Assembly (NCBI GenBank): GCA_029432815.1 | Contig: JAROBA010000034.1 | Coordinates: forward strand, 1-63,166 | From: Pontiellaceae bacterium B1224 | Lineage (GTDB): Bacteria > Verrucomicrobiota > Kiritimatiellia > Kiritimatiellales > Pontiellaceae | Reading direction: 5' to 3' | Length of the DNA stretch: 63,166 nt | Shown: positions 8,680 to 18,833 of the stretch, piece by piece | How positions within the stretch are numbered: the first letter of the stretch is position 1 | Layout of the letters: each line of letters opens with the position of its first letter | Program-made: the position numbers and the translations under genes | The notes under the pieces: generated by a model | What the model was told of the DNA's origin: nothing | Seen by the model: the letters and a program-made list of their open reading frames with translations, nothing else | The model's database searches: none

Positions 8680-8819
8680 ATGGGTCGGCGCCACTCCTCT
8701 GTAAATCCGCTTCCTAAGACAAACGGACAGCACGCAGTTTATCTTTAAACTGGAACTGAAAATGCGTGTAGTTCAGACTCAAACCCGTCTGAATAAACCG
8801 CAGGAAACAGAGGAATCAA

Positions 8820-9425
8820 ATGTCACTGAAAAAAATTGCAACACTGACTGCATTGATCGCATTTGCGGCACTGATCATCAGCGCCGTCATCAGCACCCTC
8901 TTCCATCTTTGGAATCGCATGCTGATACTCCACGTGAGCCTGAGCATACTTTTTAGTATCTGTTACTGCATTCAGACTGCGCTTGAACTGAAAAGAGAGA
9001 ATTCCAATAATCGGATATCCGGGAAGAAGCGGGAATGGCTGACAGTCAACTCCTACACGGCCATCCTGTTGACCGGCTGGGTCATTCTCGGCTCGCTACT
9101 CTCCTGGCCGCCTTTTGGTTATTTCCAATCTCTGGAAGAAAAACCGCCAAGCGAAGCGCAGGTCCAACCATCAGTCGACGCAGGACAGGCCGAAACAGCC
9201 GCAGCGGAAACCAAACAGAGCCTTCCTCCCAAACCGCCACTATTCTACAGCGGTCGATCCATGAGCAGACTTTCAGGAAAATATGAAATAGATATCCCGC
9301 AAATTATCCAGGCATTGGAAAAAATCGGCATCGAGGCCAACCCGGATTGGACCTTTAAGGAAATAGCCAAGCATAACGACATGGAAGCCAAATCGGTCTA
9401 TGAGGCGGTGCTGCAGGTGCAGTAA
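8820..9425 (+). CDS. DUF4405-like membrane protein
   Basis: A 201-aa protein with membrane helices at about residues 5-27, 32-52 and 73-95, then a Pro/Ala/Glu-rich linker (about 103-135) and a soluble C-terminal helical module. The C-terminal part (GRSMSRLSG, then IIQALEKIGIEANPDWTFKE, then IA...) resembles the small repeated helical domain that follows DUF4405 in many anaerobes. The start has GAGGAA about seven bases upstream. A TTCCA palindrome at 9123-9137 encodes FQSLE in the linker start. Function is unknown; DUF4405 proteins resemble membrane cytochrome subunits, but no clear haem ligands stand out here. Confidence 0.55.
   Translation: MSLKKIATLTALIAFAALIISAVISTLFHLWNRMLILHVSLSILFSICYCIQTALELKRENSNNRISGKKREWLTVNSYTAILLTGWVILGSLLSWPPFGYFQSLEEKPPSEAQVQPSVDAGQAETAAAETKQSLPPKPPLFYSGRSMSRLSGKYEIDIPQIIQALEKIGIEANPDWTFKEIAKHNDMEAKSVYEAVLQVQ
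9123..9137. repeat. TTCCA-N5-TGGAA palindrome, spacer ATCTC
   Basis: Exact arms in the DUF4405-like gene, encoding FQSLE. Confidence 0.9.
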
Positions 9426-9440
9426 AAATATGCAGACGAC

Positions 9441-9486
9441 TTCAGGCGATTCTGTGGATCAGCCGCCTGAAGGCGGAATTACGAAC
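9441..9486. repeat. Dispersed hairpin repeat (CGCCTGAAGGCGG type)
   Basis: TTCAGGCG at 9441-9448 pairs with CGCCTGAA at 9464-9471, and a second small hairpin reads CCGCCTGAAGGCGG at 9463-9476 followed by AATTACGAAC. A near-identical 24-base segment in the opposite orientation lies at 52135-52158. It sits between the convergent membrane protein and smpB genes and may also act as a terminator. Confidence 0.55.
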
Positions 9487-9493
9487 CTTTTTC

Positions 9494-9988
9494 TTACCGA
9501 TGGTTGTGGTTGCGCATGGCGCGCTGGGAATCGCGGTCGGATTCGCGCTTTTTGATGGTCTCACGTTTATCGACCACATTTTTACCTTTGGCCAGGCCAA
9601 GCCGGATTTTGACTCTGCCCCGAACGAGATAACACTTCAACGGAACAATGGTCAGCCCTTTCTCACGCGTCTTGGCATGCAGCTGCTCAATTTCTTTACG
9701 GTGCAGCAAAAGTTTTCGATCGCGCGTCTGGTCATGATTGTAAACATTTCCATGATCGTAGGGCTGAATCGTGCAGCCGATCAGATAGGCCTCCAAACGA
9801 TCGTCCACATGGATGTAGCCTTCCTGAATACTGATATGGCCCTGTTTGCAGGATTTTACCTCGGTCCCGGATAAGACAATCCCCGCCTCGAATTTTTCCA
9901 ATATCTGGAAATCACGCAACGCCTTACGGTTGGTGGCCAGCACCCCCGCATTTGGATCATTTTTTTTCTTTTTGTTTTTACCAGCCAT
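9494..9988 (-). CDS. smpB: SsrA-binding protein SmpB
   Basis: SmpB binds tmRNA and brings it to stalled ribosomes for trans-translation. The sequence shows the family core: NRKALRDFQILEKFEAGIVL, LSGTEVKSCKQGHISIQEGY, the PYDHGNVYNHDQTRDRKLLL region and VPLKCYLVRGRVKIRLGLA, then the basic KKRESDRDSQRAMR tail. Start 9988 (MAGKNKKKK) gives 164 aa, the usual length; an upstream ATG at 10006 would add six residues. The 9896-9910 palindrome encodes FQILE within the conserved N-terminal region. The tmRNA gene is not in this window. Confidence 0.96.
   Translation of the reverse strand: MAGKNKKKKNDPNAGVLATNRKALRDFQILEKFEAGIVLSGTEVKSCKQGHISIQEGYIHVDDRLEAYLIGCTIQPYDHGNVYNHDQTRDRKLLLHRKEIEQLHAKTREKGLTIVPLKCYLVRGRVKIRLGLAKGKNVVDKRETIKKRESDRDSQRAMRNHNHR
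9896..9910. repeat. TTCCA-N5-TGGAA palindrome, spacer ATATC
   Basis: Exact arms in smpB, encoding FQILE on the minus strand. Confidence 0.9.
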
Positions 9989-10131
9989 GTGTGGAGCAAA
10001 TCCCAATTTCTAAGTTCGAAATCCTAAACACTCTCTAAACTTAAAACAGAAAAGCTCAAAACATTGAAGCTTTGAGCCTTTCGAAATTCCAAATTGTTTC
10101 GAATTTAGATATTCGATATTCGGGTTTCCTC

Positions 10132-10386
10132 CTAAAGGAGGATGGATGCATCGAAATCCAGCCCGGGGATTTCTTCTTCTTCCTGCGTGCAGAGCATTTC
10201 AGCCGTGAGCAGCCCCTGCGCGATCTCTTTCAGTACGAGATCATGATTATCCATTTCAGGATGATCCTTCTTCACCATCGGGCGAGCGCCACTGTTGAGC
10301 TGACGGGTGCGATAAGAAATCAGGTTTACCAAAACCGGAGTATTGGTAATCTTTTCTTCGGCAATGCTTAGATATTCGAAATTCAT
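10132..10386 (-). CDS. rpoZ: DNA-directed RNA polymerase subunit omega
   Basis: An 84-aa omega subunit that helps assemble RNA polymerase. The diagnostic segment is LVNLISYRTRQLNSGARPMV (residues about 19-38), close to the family pattern for this helix. The start at 10386 follows a GGAGC sequence; the longer frame to 10491 would add an unrelated hydrophobic N terminus and is rejected. The acidic C-terminal tail (TQEEEEIPGLDF) is normal for the family. Confidence 0.85.
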   Translation of the reverse strand: MNFEYLSIAEEKITNTPVLVNLISYRTRQLNSGARPMVKKDHPEMDNHDLVLKEIAQGLLTAEMLCTQEEEEIPGLDFDASILL

Positions 10387-10608
10387 AATGTTTGCTCCGC
10401 GCAACTGCTTTGTCTTAATCTGTTTAAACAGAATCCTAATAAATGTAAAAAAAATCGGCGCGTAGTATAGCACCCATCTCAAAAGCGTCAAACGCCATTT
10501 CCAAGAAAAATCCGCCCCCGGAAGGACGGATTACAGGAGGATTGGATTGCTGAATGAATGGAGGAGTAAAATTCCAAAAATCCAGCAATCCATTTATCCC
10601 AGGCTTTA

Positions 10609-12375
<1,767 letters not shown>

Positions 12376-12378
12376 TAT

Positions 12379-12666
12379 TTATCCAATGATTGCGAGGATG
12401 TCGTCTTCGCGCATGATCTGGTATTCTTTACCGTCCACTTTAACTTCCGTACCGCCATACTTCGGCATCAGAACGATATCGCCCTTTTTAACGTTGAACG
12501 GAACCACTTTCCCGTTTTCGTCGAGCTTGCCGGTACCGACCGCAATCACTTTGCCTTCCTGCGGCTTTTCTTTTGCCGAATCCGGAATAATGATTCCGCC
12601 CTTAATAGCTTCTTCTTCTTTTACCGGCTCAACCAGTACGCGTTCACCCAATGGTTTAATCTTCAT
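12379..12666 (-). CDS. groS: Co-chaperonin GroES
   Basis: The 10-kDa lid of the GroEL cage. The 95-aa sequence shows [20 protein letters not shown] at the start, the mobile loop with [14 protein letters not shown] near residues 22-36, and the closing [27 protein letters not shown] precedes the ATG. The dnaK gene lies upstream on the same strand, separated by a large hairpin. Confidence 0.99.
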   Translation of the reverse strand: MKIKPLGERVLVEPVKEEEAIKGGIIIPDSAKEKPQEGKVIAVGTGKLDENGKVVPFNVKKGDIVLMPKYGGTEVKVDGKEYQIMREDDILAIIG

Positions 12667-12714
12667 GGAACTTTCTCTCCTTGGTTTGATTTATATTTTA
12701 GAATTTTGAATTTC

Positions 12715-12777
12715 GATTTGCAGACCTCCGACCGCCGTTGTCATTTGAAGCCCAACGGCGACTGAGTTCTGCAAATC
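12715..12777. terminator. Large two-part hairpin between dnaK and groES
   Basis: GATTTGCAGA (12715-12724) pairs exactly with TCTGCAAATC (12768-12777), and inside it CGCCGTTG (12733-12740) pairs with CAACGGCG (12753-12760). The structure could end dnaK transcription, protect a 3' end or be an inserted repeat. There is no T-run on the minus strand, so a simple intrinsic terminator is not assured. Confidence 0.55.
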
Positions 12778-12807
12778 AAAAATCGGTACTCAACAATCTA
12801 AAATGCT

Positions 12808-14739
12808 CTATTTCTTGTCATCCTCATCGACCATTTCGAAGTCGGCTTCTTCCACATCAGAGGCCGATTTTTCGCCAGCATCCTGAGCACCTGCATCTGC
12901 ACCGGGAGCGCCCTGCTCTGCACCTGGAGCCGCATTTGCATACATTTCAGTTGCGGCCGCCTGCATCTTTTCGTTGAGCGTATCCAACGCAGTTTTCATG
13001 CTTTCGTAGTCTTCTGCTTCGATGGCTTTTTTAACCGGCTCAATGGCCGCTTCAACCTCAGCTTTCTGTTCCGGCGAAACCTTGTCTTCGTTTTCCTTCA
13101 GGAATTTTTCCGTCTGGAATACGGTGGAGTCCGCCTGGTTCTTCAGATCAACTTTTTCTTTCAGCTTTTCGTCTTCAGCTGCATGCGCTTCCGCATCCTT
13201 CATCATCGCGTCGATTTCTTCATCCGTCAGACCGCTGGAAGCCGTAATCGTGATGTGCTGAACCTTGCCGGTTCCCAGATCTTTCGCGCTGACCTTCAGA
13301 ATGCCGTTGGCATCGATGTCGAAGGTGACTTCAATCTGCGGCGTACCACGCGGAGCTGGCGGAATGCCGTCGAGGTTAAAACGACCGATCGTCTTATTGG
13401 CATTGGCCATTTTGCGCTCACCCTGCAGCACGTGGATTTCCACGGCCGGCTGGTTATCCGCAGCAGTCGAGAAGATTTCGCTCTTCTTCGCCGGGATGGT
13501 GGTGTTGCGTTCGATCAGCGGAGTGGCAATGCCGCCCATAGTTTCAATACCCAGCGTCAGCGGGGTCACGTCGAGCAGAAGCACGTCTTTCACTTCACCC
13601 TTCAGAACGCCGCCCTGAATGGATGCACCAATGGAAACCACTTCGTCCGGGTTTACACCCTTGTGCGGTTCCTGACCGAAGATTTCCTTAACGGAACTCT
13701 GTACTTTCGGCATACGGGTGGAACCACCAACGAGAATGACTTCATTAATTTCAGAAGCACTCAGGCCGGAATCTTTCAAGCAGGCTTTAACCGGCTCAAT
13801 GGCTTTCGTGATCAGATCATCGCAGAGCTCTTCAAGCTTTGCACGGGACAGCGTCACATTCAAATGCTTCGGTCCGGTTGCATCAGCCGTGATGAACGGC
13901 AGGTTGATTTCGGTGGACTGCGAGCTCGAAAGTTCGCACTTCGCTTTTTCCGCAGCTTCTTTCAGGCGCTGCAGCACCATCGGGTCAGCCGAAAGGTCAA
14001 CGCCCTGCTCCGTTTTGAATCCCGCAACCAGCCAATCAATAATCTTCTGGTCAAAGTCGTCTCCACCCAAGTGACCGTCACCGTTTGTGGCAACCACTTC
14101 AAATACGCCATCGCCGATATCGAGGATCGAAACGTCGAACGTTCCGCCACCGAGGTCATAAATCGCAATTTTTTCTTCCGACTTCTTGTCGAGGCCGTAC
14201 GCCAGCGAGGCCGCAGTCGGCTCGTTGATAATACGCAGCACTTCCAGGCCGGCAATCTTGCCGGCGTCTTTAGTCGCCTGTCGCTGTGAGTCGTTGAAGT
14301 ATGCCGGAACAGTAATCACGGCCTGGGAAACGGTTTCTCCCAGATATGCTTCCGCGTCGGCTTTCAGCTTCTGCAGGATCATCGCGGAGATTTCCTGCGG
14401 GCTGTATACTTTGTCGTCAATCTGAACGTGCGCATCGCCGTTCTTCGCTTTTACCACGTTATACGGTACGAGGTGGTTTTCATGTTCCACTTCGTTGAAT
14501 TTACGACCCATAAAACGTTTGATCGAAAAAACAGTGTGTTTCGGATTGGTTACGGCTTGGCGCTTGGCAGCCGTTCCAACGAGGCGCTCACCGCTTTTGG
14601 TGAAAGCCACAATGGATGGGGTGGTCCGTCCGCCTTCAGCGTTCGGAATAACAGTCGGCTCGCCGCCTTCCATCACGGCCATGCACGAATTGGTGGTACC
14701 GAGGTCGATACCCAACACTTTTGATCCTGCGTTACTCAT
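12808..14739 (-). CDS. dnaK: Chaperone DnaK (Hsp70)
   Basis: ATP-dependent chaperone of the DnaK-DnaJ-GrpE cycle. The 643-aa protein starts with the ATPase phosphate-binding motif [13 protein letters not shown], has the second phosphate loop in [17 protein letters not shown] near residue 193, and the linker [19 protein letters not shown] near 388-406. The C-terminal lid ends in an acidic tail ([10 protein letters not shown]). GGAGAC precedes the ATG. No dnaJ or grpE lies within the window. Like groEL it lacks any exact TTCCA palindrome. Confidence 0.99.
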   Translation of the reverse strand: MSNAGSKVLGIDLGTTNSCMAVMEGGEPTVIPNAEGGRTTPSIVAFTKSGERLVGTAAKRQAVTNPKHTVFSIKRFMGRKFNEVEHENHLVPYNVVKAKNGDAHVQIDDKVYSPQEISAMILQKLKADAEAYLGETVSQAVITVPAYFNDSQRQATKDAGKIAGLEVLRIINEPTAASLAYGLDKKSEEKIAIYDLGGGTFDVSILDIGDGVFEVVATNGDGHLGGDDFDQKIIDWLVAGFKTEQGVDLSADPMVLQRLKEAAEKAKCELSSSQSTEINLPFITADATGPKHLNVTLSRAKLEELCDDLITKAIEPVKACLKDSGLSASEINEVILVGGSTRMPKVQSSVKEIFGQEPHKGVNPDEVVSIGASIQGGVLKGEVKDVLLLDVTPLTLGIETMGGIATPLIERNTTIPAKKSEIFSTAADNQPAVEIHVLQGERKMANANKTIGRFNLDGIPPAPRGTPQIEVTFDIDANGILKVSAKDLGTGKVQHITITASSGLTDEEIDAMMKDAEAHAAEDEKLKEKVDLKNQADSTVFQTEKFLKENEDKVSPEQKAEVEAAIEPVKKAIEAEDYESMKTALDTLNEKMQAAATEMYANAAPGAEQGAPGADAGAQDAGEKSASDVEEADFEMVDEDDKK

Positions 14740-14781
14740 TCGTTTGTCTCCATTTCAATTAAATTTAGTTTTTCGTCGTTC

Positions 14782-14810
14782 TGGCACCTCTATTAACACG
14801 AAGTGTGCCA
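14782..14810 (-). promoter_or_regulatory. Possible heat-shock operator upstream of dnaK
   Basis: TGGCAC (14782-14787) and GTGCCA (14805-14810) form an inverted repeat 43 bases upstream of the dnaK start. It recalls the HrcA-binding CIRCE element (GCACTC-N9-GAGTGC) in placement and core letters, but the inner arm bases do not match well. It is recorded as a candidate only. Confidence 0.25.
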
Positions 14811-14887
14811 CCGAACATAAGGCATGAACACTGAGGCGTAAACCCCTGCAAACAAAGGGATAGACTTCCAATCACGGGAAAACCGCC

Positions 14888-14902
14888 TTCCAACCATTGG
14901 AA
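14888..14902. repeat. TTCCA-N5-TGGAA palindrome, spacer ACCAT
   Basis: Exact arms in the dnaK upstream region; also part of a larger inverted repeat (14863-14905). Confidence 0.9.
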
Positions 14903-15165
14903 GTCCGAACTGCGCCACTTGTCCCACATCCGCCCCGCCCCATGTCACATCTGCGCCAGAGTGGCACACTGCTCACTTTCATCATTTTCTGAACCTTGTT
15001 CAGATGCACTTAAATCATTTCAAAATCAGGGATGGCTATGAAATAACGGGTTCGACCTGGGTGCTTTATAATTTTGTTTATACGAAACAACATATAGTCT
15101 ATGCACATTATTCAATGCGGAACTCCAATTGAAACAGTTACTATACGCGGTTCAGAGGAAAAGAA

Positions 15166-15798
15166 ATGGGCTTCTTAAAATCATTGCTTGAGCCACCGAG
15201 AAATAAAATTTGGGCGAACGTAGCGCGGGACATCGGTGGAGAATATATTGATCGCAGTTTTTTGGGTCCCAAGGCCGTGGTCTTTCATCACCGCGAGTGG
15301 AAAATTCAGCTCGATTGCTTTGTGGGTGCTAATACTTATTCAAGGAATACATACACTCGAATGCGGGCTCCCTTTATGAGCAAAAATAAACTGTTGTTTA
15401 AAATCCATCGGAATGTGGAAATCATCAACGCTGGCAACATGATTGATCTTCAGGACATTCATATTGAAGATCCACTGTTCGACGAGCAGTTCGTGATCAT
15501 GGGAAATCAGACACCGACGATTCGGCATCTACTAGCGAGCCCAACATTGAAACAACTACTCAATAAGCAAAGAGCTATTCATTTTGAGATAAGGGATGAT
15601 GAGGCCATTTTCCTGAACAAATTTCCAGCGGGTGTTGATCAGTTATATTTTCAATTAGCCGAAGACATTCTCAATGAACAACGATTGAAGGACCTTTTTG
15701 AACTATTTTCGGCGACTCTGGACCATCTTGTGAAGATCGATGCCGCTTTCGAAAGCGCCCCCTCCACTTCAACCACCAAAGCAAACTCGAATACCTAG
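15166..15798 (+). CDS. Hypothetical cytoplasmic protein
   Basis: A 210-aa soluble protein with AGAGG nine bases before the ATG. No signal peptide or membrane helix is visible. The central pattern, with YTRMRAPF, a strand-rich FKIHR segment, then IEDPLFDEQFVIMGN and a later Leu-rich helix pair, looks like a member of a conserved hypothetical family in which a DP-FD-FVI-GN block is shared; I cannot name it securely. The stop codon TAG lies inside the left arm of a 23-bp perfect hairpin. Confidence 0.6.
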   Translation: MGFLKSLLEPPRNKIWANVARDIGGEYIDRSFLGPKAVVFHHREWKIQLDCFVGANTYSRNTYTRMRAPFMSKNKLLFKIHRNVEIINAGNMIDLQDIHIEDPLFDEQFVIMGNQTPTIRHLLASPTLKQLLNKQRAIHFEIRDDEAIFLNKFPAGVDQLYFQLAEDILNEQRLKDLFELFSATLDHLVKIDAAFESAPSTSTTKANSNT

Positions 15799-15849
15799 AG
15801 CCTGTCCCATCTGAGCAAACGCCTGATTTGCTCAGATGGGACAGGCTCT
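15797..15849. terminator. 23-bp perfect hairpin at the gene end
   Basis: The left arm 15797-15819 starts AGAGCCTGTCCCATCTGAGC and is perfectly complementary to the right arm 15827-15849, with a seven-base loop. The stem begins inside the stop codon of the hypothetical gene. There is no T-run directly after it, so it is either a strong rho-independent-like structure or a palindromic repeat insertion. Confidence 0.6.
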
Positions 15850-15862
15850 ATCTTCCTTTGGT

Positions 15863-15898
15863 TAAAAAAAAAAAAGCCCCCCGGAATTTCCGGAGGGC
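15863..15898 (-). terminator. Rho-independent terminator of hpf
   Basis: On the minus strand a GCCCTCCGGAAATTCCGGGG hairpin (15876-15898) is followed by a run of twelve T residues. It lies 24 bases beyond the hpf stop codon and fits a strong intrinsic terminator. Confidence 0.88.
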
Positions 15899-15922
15899 GA
15901 TCCTTTCTGTTTTAGAGAAGAA

Positions 15923-16339
15923 TTAAGCGGCTTGTTCGATTACTCTACTTATTCTGCGGCGGGAGCGTCGACCGTGCCGCTTGACCAGCTGCTTTTCAAT
16001 GCTGTCGAACACATCTGCTATCGCGCTGTAGACACCGTCGTGCATACCGGTTTTTTCCATGCTGTGTGCAACATAGAGTCGTTCGCCGGGAACGGAGAGC
16101 TTCACTTTCACCTGAAAAATTCCGGTCGTTTCCCGATGATGCGTTTCATCAATCACGATATAGGCCTTGGCACCGGGCAATGGATACTTGTCAAACTTTT
16201 CCATCATTTGTTCAACCAACCATTGAACCCGCTTCGATTCCTTCATATGTCGAAACTGAATTTCCACCGGAATATACGAACCGGTTTCGAGTCCATTAAA
16301 GTAAGAAGTTGCTGGGCGAATCTGCGTTGATGTATTCAT
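15923..16339 (-). CDS. hpf: Ribosome hibernation promoting factor / RaiA family
   Basis: A 138-aa short-form member of the HPF/YfiA (sigma-54 modulation) family, which binds the 30S subunit and idles ribosomes under stress. The beta-alpha-beta-beta-beta-alpha order is visible: VEIQFRHMKES, a long helix KRVQWLVEQMMEKFDKY, AKAYIVIDETHH, FQVKVKLSVPGERLYVA, then the helix DGVYSAIADVFDSIEKQLVK and a basic RRSRRRISR tail. GGAGCTGATGT before the ATG provides the ribosome binding site. It appears monocistronic with its own terminator. Confidence 0.8.
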   Translation of the reverse strand: MNTSTQIRPATSYFNGLETGSYIPVEIQFRHMKESKRVQWLVEQMMEKFDKYPLPGAKAYIVIDETHHRETTGIFQVKVKLSVPGERLYVAHSMEKTGMHDGVYSAIADVFDSIEKQLVKRHGRRSRRRISRVIEQAA

Positions 16340-16718
16340 ACATCAGCTCCTTTCCTGTTGGTTTACGTATTCAGATGTCGGACATTTTACGTCGTGTACC
16401 ATGCCCGTGTTACGTGTTAGAGACTACCCTTCAACAGGGATGGTTCAAATATTTTTTTGCTCCAATAAGCCCTTCTTATTTAGACCGACCGGCAACCTGT
16501 TGCAGTCAAAACAGTAGGACAAATCCGATCCCCGAAAAATACTGCAACTTTTTCCTTCAGCACTTTTTGTGTTTTGCCACGCCCCTGACGAAACTAACTC
16601 CTGTTGTAATGAAGATCATCGGAATCCCGGACGCCTTTGACAGCAGGTATACATTAGATTTTTTTCGCCCTGCACGGGTCTTCGTGCTAAACAACTCGCT
16701 TGAACGGAGATTTTAATC
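16340..16718. other. Divergent intergenic region between hpf and the SelW-like gene
   Basis: This 379-base stretch has no credible coding frame. It should contain promoters for both flanking genes. A TTGACA word is at 16638-16643 but no well-spaced -10 element was found, so no promoter is called. Confidence 0.4.
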
Positions 16719-17021
16719 ATGGAAAACAAACGAAGCATAACCGTAGAATACTGCACTAAATGCAAATTTATGATGCGCTCCGCCTGGATTGCACAGGAAC
16801 TGTTGCAAAGCTTTGAGGGGGATATTGACGAAGCCGTACTGAAGCCCAGCGAGATCCCGGGCATCTGGCGGATCTACGCCAACGACCAGCAAGTCTGGGA
16901 CCGCAAGACCGAACGCGGTTTGCCGGAAATGAAAGACCTGAAACGCCGCGTCCGCGACATTATTGCGCCCGATAAAAACCTTGGCCACGCCGAAACCGTT
17001 GAACCGAAACCGGAGAACTAG
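16719..17021 (+). CDS. SelW/Rdx-family thioredoxin-like protein
   Basis: A 100-aa protein of the Rdx (SelT/SelW/SelH) family with the redox CxxC motif in VEYCTKCKF at residues 10-18, near the N terminus as usual. The later GIWRIYANDQQVWDRKTERG segment matches the family's second strand-turn-strand block. In selenoprotein members one of the motif positions is selenocysteine; here both are ordinary cysteines. GGAGATTTT precedes the ATG. A small membrane protein follows seven bases later, probably in the same operon. The physiological substrate is unknown. Confidence 0.8.
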   Translation: MENKRSITVEYCTKCKFMMRSAWIAQELLQSFEGDIDEAVLKPSEIPGIWRIYANDQQVWDRKTERGLPEMKDLKRRVRDIIAPDKNLGHAETVEPKPEN

Positions 17022-17027
17022 TCCCCA

Positions 17028-17303
17028 ATGGACAAAACAACCATTCTGCTCATCGTTCTCTGTCTGGCCCTGGGGCTGCACTATGTTTCCCAAAAGGCTT
17101 TGCTGAAAAAGGGCTGGGAATCGGACGATCCGAAAAAGTATGTAAACCGCTTCATGATTAATGGTGCCGGTTTGATCGTGATTGCCGTTGCAGCACTGGT
17201 TGCAGCCAAACCGCCCTTTGGTCTCTTCGGTATTCTTGTATTCATTGAAGGCGCGGTCTGCGTGACCTTCGGGCGCAAACTCAGCAAAAAACCGAAGGCG
17301 TGA
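17028..17303 (+). CDS. Small hypothetical membrane protein
   Basis: A 91-aa protein with three hydrophobic segments at about residues 4-18, 43-60 and 63-80 and a basic C terminus (GRKLSKKPKA). It begins six bases after the SelW-like stop codon, so the pair is likely cotranscribed. No family was recognised. Confidence 0.6.
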   Translation: MDKTTILLIVLCLALGLHYVSQKALLKKGWESDDPKKYVNRFMINGAGLIVIAVAALVAAKPPFGLFGILVFIEGAVCVTFGRKLSKKPKA

Positions 17304-17304
17304 T

Positions 17305-17353
17305 GAGTGACGATTGAGACGTGAATCGATCACGCCTCACGAATCAATCGTCA
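17305..17353. terminator. Bidirectional hairpin from a dispersed GTGACGATTGA repeat
   Basis: TGACGATTGA (17308-17317) pairs with TCAATCGTCA (17344-17353) between two convergent genes, reaching into the last codons of cobB. The word order GAGTGACGATTGA...ACGCCTCAC recurs at 41536-41574 and, inverted, at 50407-50450, so this is a member of a dispersed repeat that doubles as a terminator. Confidence 0.55.
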
Positions 17354-18065
17354 GGCGCTCCATGATGTCACACAAATCGTCATGAATCACCAGTTGGGCT
17401 TCACAATCCAAAGGTGTGGGCTCTTGATTAATGATGACCAGTTTTGAATTCCAGGGGCGATATCCCGGCAAACTGGCCGCAGGATGAACCACCAGCGAAG
17501 TTCCAAGCACCAGTACCAGATCTGCTTCGCTCATGGCGCGCACCGATTCCGTCCAGTCGTATTCCGGCAGCATTTCACCAAAGAAGGTAATGTTCGGTTT
17601 ATACACCCCGCCGCACACACAGTGCGGAACCTCCCCTTCTCTGATGATTGGAAAAAGCTCCTCGGTCAGGATCTCCCTGCCGCAGGATTGGCAGGTGCTG
17701 TGAATGTGGTTTCCATGTACGGTGTAGACCGGGTCCGAACCGGCCCGCTGATGATAGTCGTCCACATTCTGCGTCACGACGGTGCATTGCGGTATCGCAG
17801 CCAATGCCCGATGCGCCGCGTTCGGCTGGGCATCGCGCACCTGCGGATAAAACTCACGGGCAAAGTTATAGAAGATGGATGGATCGCGATGGAATGCATC
17901 CAAATCGAAGACATTCACATTCTGTTCGTTGGAATAGATCCCGCTGGCCGACCGAAAATCGGGAATCCCTGACCCCGTCGAAATCCCCGCCCCCGTCAGC
18001 GCCACAATCGACTTCGCTTCCTTAATCCATTCACTCAACTTTTCACTCGAATTTTTCATAACCAT
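17337..18065 (-). CDS. cobB: Sir2-family NAD-dependent protein deacylase
   Basis: A 242-aa sirtuin that removes acyl groups from lysines using NAD. The NAD-binding GAGISTGSGIPDFRS motif is at about residues 21-35, the TQNVDDYHQRAG motif with catalytic His near residues 98-109, and four zinc-type cysteines occur in CQSCG and CVCGG. The ITFFGEMLPE motif and the VLGTSLVVHPAASLP block complete the fold. The ATG at 18065 or the one at 18059 could be used; neither has a clear ribosome binding site. Confidence 0.92.
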   Translation of the reverse strand: MVMKNSSEKLSEWIKEAKSIVALTGAGISTGSGIPDFRSASGIYSNEQNVNVFDLDAFHRDPSIFYNFAREFYPQVRDAQPNAAHRALAAIPQCTVVTQNVDDYHQRAGSDPVYTVHGNHIHSTCQSCGREILTEELFPIIREGEVPHCVCGGVYKPNITFFGEMLPEYDWTESVRAMSEADLVLVLGTSLVVHPAASLPGYRPWNSKLVIINQEPTPLDCEAQLVIHDDLCDIMERLTIDS

Positions 18066-18133
18066 AAAGGCACAAAGGGCACGAAGAATTCCGTCCTTTT
18101 TGTCCTTAGCGACTTAGTGTTAAATATTCTCAT

Positions 18134-18832
18134 ATGGAAATGGAGATTAATTTTAAACCAATTGGGATCATTCGTTCGTGTTATACGGATAAGTTCGGGA
18201 TACCGCGTCAACCCGGATTAGTGAAAAGCGCCACGGCGAAGCTGGAGCTGCTGCCTCCCTACAATCAGCCGGAGGCTTTCCGAGGGTTGGAAGATTTTTC
18301 GCACCTCTGGATCACCTTTGTCTTTCACCAATCGATTTCCAATGGTTGGAAGTCGACCGTTCGCCCGCCGCGCCTCGGCGGTAATGAACGCATCGGTGTC
18401 TTTGCCTCTCGTTCGAACTTCCGCCCGAATCCCATCGGACTGTCGGTGGTTGAGCTGAAAAAGGTCGACGGCATTTCGCTGACACTGGGTGGCGGCGATT
18501 TTCTGGATAGAACGCCGGTGCTGGATATTAAACCCTATATTCCTTACAGCGACAGCCTGCCGGATGCTCACGGAGCCTTTGCAGCCGAACCTCCAATGCC
18601 TGGAAATTCCGTTACGTTTCTGCCGGAGGTGGAACAAAAGTTCCAATCCCTGGAAACAGGGGAACGGCCCAATCTGAAACAACTTATTTCCGACATGCTT
18701 TCCTATAATCCACGTCCAGCTTATCAGAACGATGATCCTGAACGGATTTTCGGAACCACGGTTTTTGATCTGGAAGTGAAATGGAAAGAGAGCGGACATA
18801 GAGTCACTGTATTCGATGTTCGCCCGATATAA
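18134..18832 (+). CDS. trmO: tRNA (N6-threonylcarbamoyladenosine37-N6)-methyltransferase TrmO
   Basis: TrmO methylates t6A37 in threonine tRNAs with SAM. The 232-aa protein shows the family blocks GIIRSCYTDKFGIPRQPGLV, FRGLEDFSHLWITFVFH, then VRPPRLGGNERIGVFASRS and FRPNPIGLSVVEL. The C-terminal YNPRPAYQNDDPERIFG segment is also typical. Two exact TTCCA palindromes lie in the gene, at 18337-18351 (encoding SNGWK) and 18641-18655 (encoding FQSLE), in different codon phases. Confidence 0.95.
   Translation: MEMEINFKPIGIIRSCYTDKFGIPRQPGLVKSATAKLELLPPYNQPEAFRGLEDFSHLWITFVFHQSISNGWKSTVRPPRLGGNERIGVFASRSNFRPNPIGLSVVELKKVDGISLTLGGGDFLDRTPVLDIKPYIPYSDSLPDAHGAFAAEPPMPGNSVTFLPEVEQKFQSLETGERPNLKQLISDMLSYNPRPAYQNDDPERIFGTTVFDLEVKWKESGHRVTVFDVRPI
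18337..18351. repeat. TTCCA-N5-TGGAA palindrome, spacer ATGGT
   Basis: Exact arms in trmO, encoding SNGWK. Confidence 0.9.
18641..18655. repeat. TTCCA-N5-TGGAA palindrome, spacer ATCCC
   Basis: Exact arms in trmO, encoding FQSLE in another codon phase from the first trmO copy. Confidence 0.9.
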
Positions 18833-18833
18833 T

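Larger units (their letters stand above)
14740..15165. other. Divergent intergenic region upstream of dnaK
   Basis: This 426-base region separates dnaK from a hypothetical gene on the other strand and contains no credible gene. It holds the operator candidate at 14782-14810 and a larger inverted repeat made by GACTTCCAAT (14863-14872) and ATTGGAAGTC (14896-14905), whose right arm overlaps an exact TTCCA-N5-TGGAA palindrome (14888-14902). A one-mismatch palindrome is at 14866-14880. Confidence 0.5.

Noticed and set aside
14957-14985. TGGCAC words upstream of dnaK as a sigma-54 promoter
   Set aside because: No TTGCA-type second element occurs at the required spacing on either strand.
16309-16716. 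A 135-codon plus-strand frame upstream of the SelW-like gene
   Set aside because: It has no ribosome binding site, begins inside hpf and has a composition unlike neighbouring proteins.
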